Below are positions 7,536 through 8,999 of a stretch of 8,999 nucleotides of DNA, one piece after another. Under the pieces are notes generated by a model that did not search any database, was not told where the DNA came from, and saw only the letters and a program-made list of their open reading frames with translations. The position numbers were made by a program, and so were the translations under genes. The stretch lies in assembly GCA_003232015.1 (NCBI GenBank), contig QIKU01000276.1:1-8999 (forward strand). The letters run 5' to 3'. The number at the start of each line of letters is the position of its first letter. Positions within the stretch are counted from its first letter, which is position 1. The stretch is from Gammaproteobacteria bacterium. Lineage in GTDB: Bacteria; Pseudomonadota; Gammaproteobacteria; UBA6429.

Positions 7536-7880
7536 ATGACTAAAAATAACATCAAGCCAGACTATTTTATTGCCTTAACCACCTGCCCTGATAGAGAAAT
7601 AGCAAACAGTCTGGCGCAGGCTATTGTTGAACAGCAACTGGCCGCCTGCGTAAATATTGTTCCCGATATTCAATCTGTTTACCAATGGCAGGGGAAAATT
7701 GAAACTGACAATGAACTGCTTCTGGTGATGAAAACAAATCAGCAAACATTAAAAGCACTGGAATTGTTCGTTCTACAACAACATCCATATGAAACACCTG
7801 AATTTATCTGTATTAATATAGAATCGGGCGCACAAGCTTATCTTGACTGGATAACAAGCTCACTAAAAAATAACCCTTAA
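7536..7880 (+). CDS. cutA: CutA1 family protein
   Basis: 114 residues, the normal length. CutA1 is a small, very stable trimeric protein, named from a divalent-cation tolerance phenotype in E. coli; its true role is uncertain. Hallmarks are all present: TTCPD at 15-19, LAACVNI at 35-41, YQWQGKIE at 49-56, E60, MKT at 65-67, HPYETPE at 83-89 and YLDWI at 102-106. The ATG at 7536 has only a weak A-rich upstream site (AAAGATAA). The next gene starts 9 bp after its stop, so the two are probably co-transcribed. I see no convincing promoter in the 156-bp gap to fxsA on the plus strand. Confidence 0.95.
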   Translation: MTKNNIKPDYFIALTTCPDREIANSLAQAIVEQQLAACVNIVPDIQSVYQWQGKIETDNELLLVMKTNQQTLKALELFVLQQHPYETPEFICINIESGAQAYLDWITSSLKNNP

Positions 7881-7889
7881 AGATTTATA

Positions 7890-8999
7890 ATGAAGAAAAC
7901 AATTAAAGTGCTCCCTGAGTTTCTGACTCAGGGTATGTATGTCACTGAGCTGGATCGCCCGTGGTTGGACTCGCCTTTTTTATTCCAGGGGTTTTTAATT
8001 AATAATGATTCACTTTTAGAAGAAGTTAAAACAGTTTGTGAGTTTGTTTATATTGACGCCGAACTTTCAGACTCCAACATACGCGGCCAGCTTCAGGTGC
8101 TTGCAAGCCGCCCGATGCCTGTTACAAAAAAAAATACGCAAAAAATACTCCCTCATCAATCCGATGAAAGTGAGCACAAAAATTATATAAAAAAATTACG
8201 TCAATCACGTATTACTTTTGACAACACCAGCCACTACATTCATCAGGCATTAGAAGATGTTCGCCTTGGAGCCAGCGTTAACACCCATAAAGCCAAACAG
8301 CTGGTGAGTGAACTTGCCGATCAGGTGCTTACAAACCAGCATGCATTAGTCTGGCTAACCTTTTTAAAAAATCGGGATGAATACACTGCTAACCACTGTG
8401 TTAATGTTTGTATTTTGGCATTAAGTTTTGGCCGTTGCCTCGGCCTCGATAAGCAACAACTCAAACAACTTGGTTTAGGTGGCTTACTGCACGATTTAGG
8501 AAAGATGCAAATCCCGGATGAAATTTTAAATAAACCAGGTAAATTAACGGCTGAAGAATTCGAGATTATAAAACAACACTCTGAACTTGGGTTCAGGCTT
8601 TTAAAAGACGAGAAAAATTTATCCATGGAGGTACTGGATATTGTTTTACATCATCATGAACGCAAACAGGCACACGGCTACCCGGATAAATTGCCCGAAA
8701 AAAGAATCCCGCTACTCACACAAATTGTTTCCATTGTGGATGTTTATGATGCCGTTACCAGTAACCGCTGTTATCATGATGGCATCTCACCCCACGATGC
8801 ACTTAACAATATTTATAAATGGGCTGAAAAAGACTTTAACAAAGAGCTGATCGAAAGCCTGATATTGTGTTTAGGGATCTACCCGATCGGCAGCTTAGTT
8901 GAACTCGACAATGGCATGGTTGGTGTGGTTATTTCAGCAAGCAAATCGGCACGCTTGCGCCCCATGATTATGCTGGTACTGGATCAAAATAAACACTAC
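7890..8999 (+). CDS. DUF3391/HD-GYP domain protein, probable cyclic-di-GMP phosphodiesterase (3' end outside window)
   Basis: The first 370 codons are open to the window edge. Residues 1 to about 130 match the DUF3391 region that precedes many gammaproteobacterial HD-GYP domains (opening LPEFLTQGMYVTELDRPWLDSPF). The HD-GYP domain follows: H169, H201-D202 with K205 (HDLGK), H230 (IKQHSELG), H255-H256-E257, GYP at 263-265, and D284 in VDVYDA. These are the metal and substrate ligands of HD-GYP enzymes that cleave cyclic-di-GMP, so catalytic activity is plausible. The loop before GYP reads RKQAH, where most members have an Asp-Gly pair (DGxGYP). No membrane segment is visible, so it is probably cytoplasmic. 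It starts 9 bp after cutA; the ribosome binding site is poor. A run of nine A lies at 8126-8134 in the linker between the domains. Confidence 0.92.
   Translation, partial: MKKTIKVLPEFLTQGMYVTELDRPWLDSPFLFQGFLINNDSLLEEVKTVCEFVYIDAELSDSNIRGQLQVLASRPMPVTKKNTQKILPHQSDESEHKNYIKKLRQSRITFDNTSHYIHQALEDVRLGASVNTHKAKQLVSELADQVLTNQHALVWLTFLKNRDEYTANHCVNVCILALSFGRCLGLDKQQLKQLGLGGLLHDLGKMQIPDEILNKPGKLTAEEFEIIKQHSELGFRLLKDEKNLSMEVLDIVLHHHERKQAHGYPDKLPEKRIPLLTQIVSIVDVYDAVTSNRCYHDGISPHDALNNIYKWAEKDFNKELIESLILCLGIYPIGSLVELDNGMVGVVISASKSARLRPMIMLVLDQNKHY

Noticed and set aside
8321..8626. Minus-strand 101-residue frame inside the HD-GYP gene
   Set aside because: Antisense to a domain with complete catalytic motifs; Ser/Cys/Lys-rich shadow translation.

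Overview
This window most likely comes from a gammaproteobacterium of moderate to low GC content that respires nitric oxide. The basis is a DNR-type regulator close to the Pseudomonas type, a cytochrome-c-dependent NO reductase, and FxsA, CutA1 and DUF3391/HD-GYP proteins of gammaproteobacterial style. I cannot name the genus from the sequence.

Layout. Positions 1 to 6452 form a nitric oxide reductase island, all on the minus strand. In transcription order it runs: dnr (NO-responsive Crp/Fnr regulator), a 3' region with a run of GC-rich hairpins, norC and norB (the cNOR subunits), a spacer of about 175 bp, norQ (AAA+ ATPase), a three-helix membrane protein of unknown function, a polytopic protein with four cysteine clusters (4Fe-4S type), and the N-terminal 432 codons of norD, which leaves the window at position 1. 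Three 14-bp palindromes of the FNR/DNR type (TTGAY-N4-RTCAA) lie upstream of norC, upstream of norQ, and between dnr and a divergent small gene. This suggests that DNR controls norCB, norQ-x-y-norD, itself and the small gene.

The divergent plus-strand gene (6586 to 6849) encodes an 87-residue thioredoxin-fold protein that has lost the first cysteine of the CXXC site. From 6903 the content changes to general genes: fxsA on the minus strand, then cutA and a DUF3391/HD-GYP signalling protein on the plus strand. The last is cut off at 8999.

How the genes work together. NorC passes electrons to NorB, which reduces two NO to N2O. NorQ and NorD form an AAA+/von Willebrand chaperone pair thought to insert the non-heme iron of NorB. 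The membrane protein and the Fe-S protein are embedded between norQ and norD with overlapping or nearly abutting ends. They are therefore probably part of the same maturation or electron-supply job, but nothing in the sequence proves their function. This module and the DNR-linked single-cysteine thioredoxin-like protein are the most interesting parts. No RNA genes, CRISPR arrays, insertion sequences or attachment sites were found.
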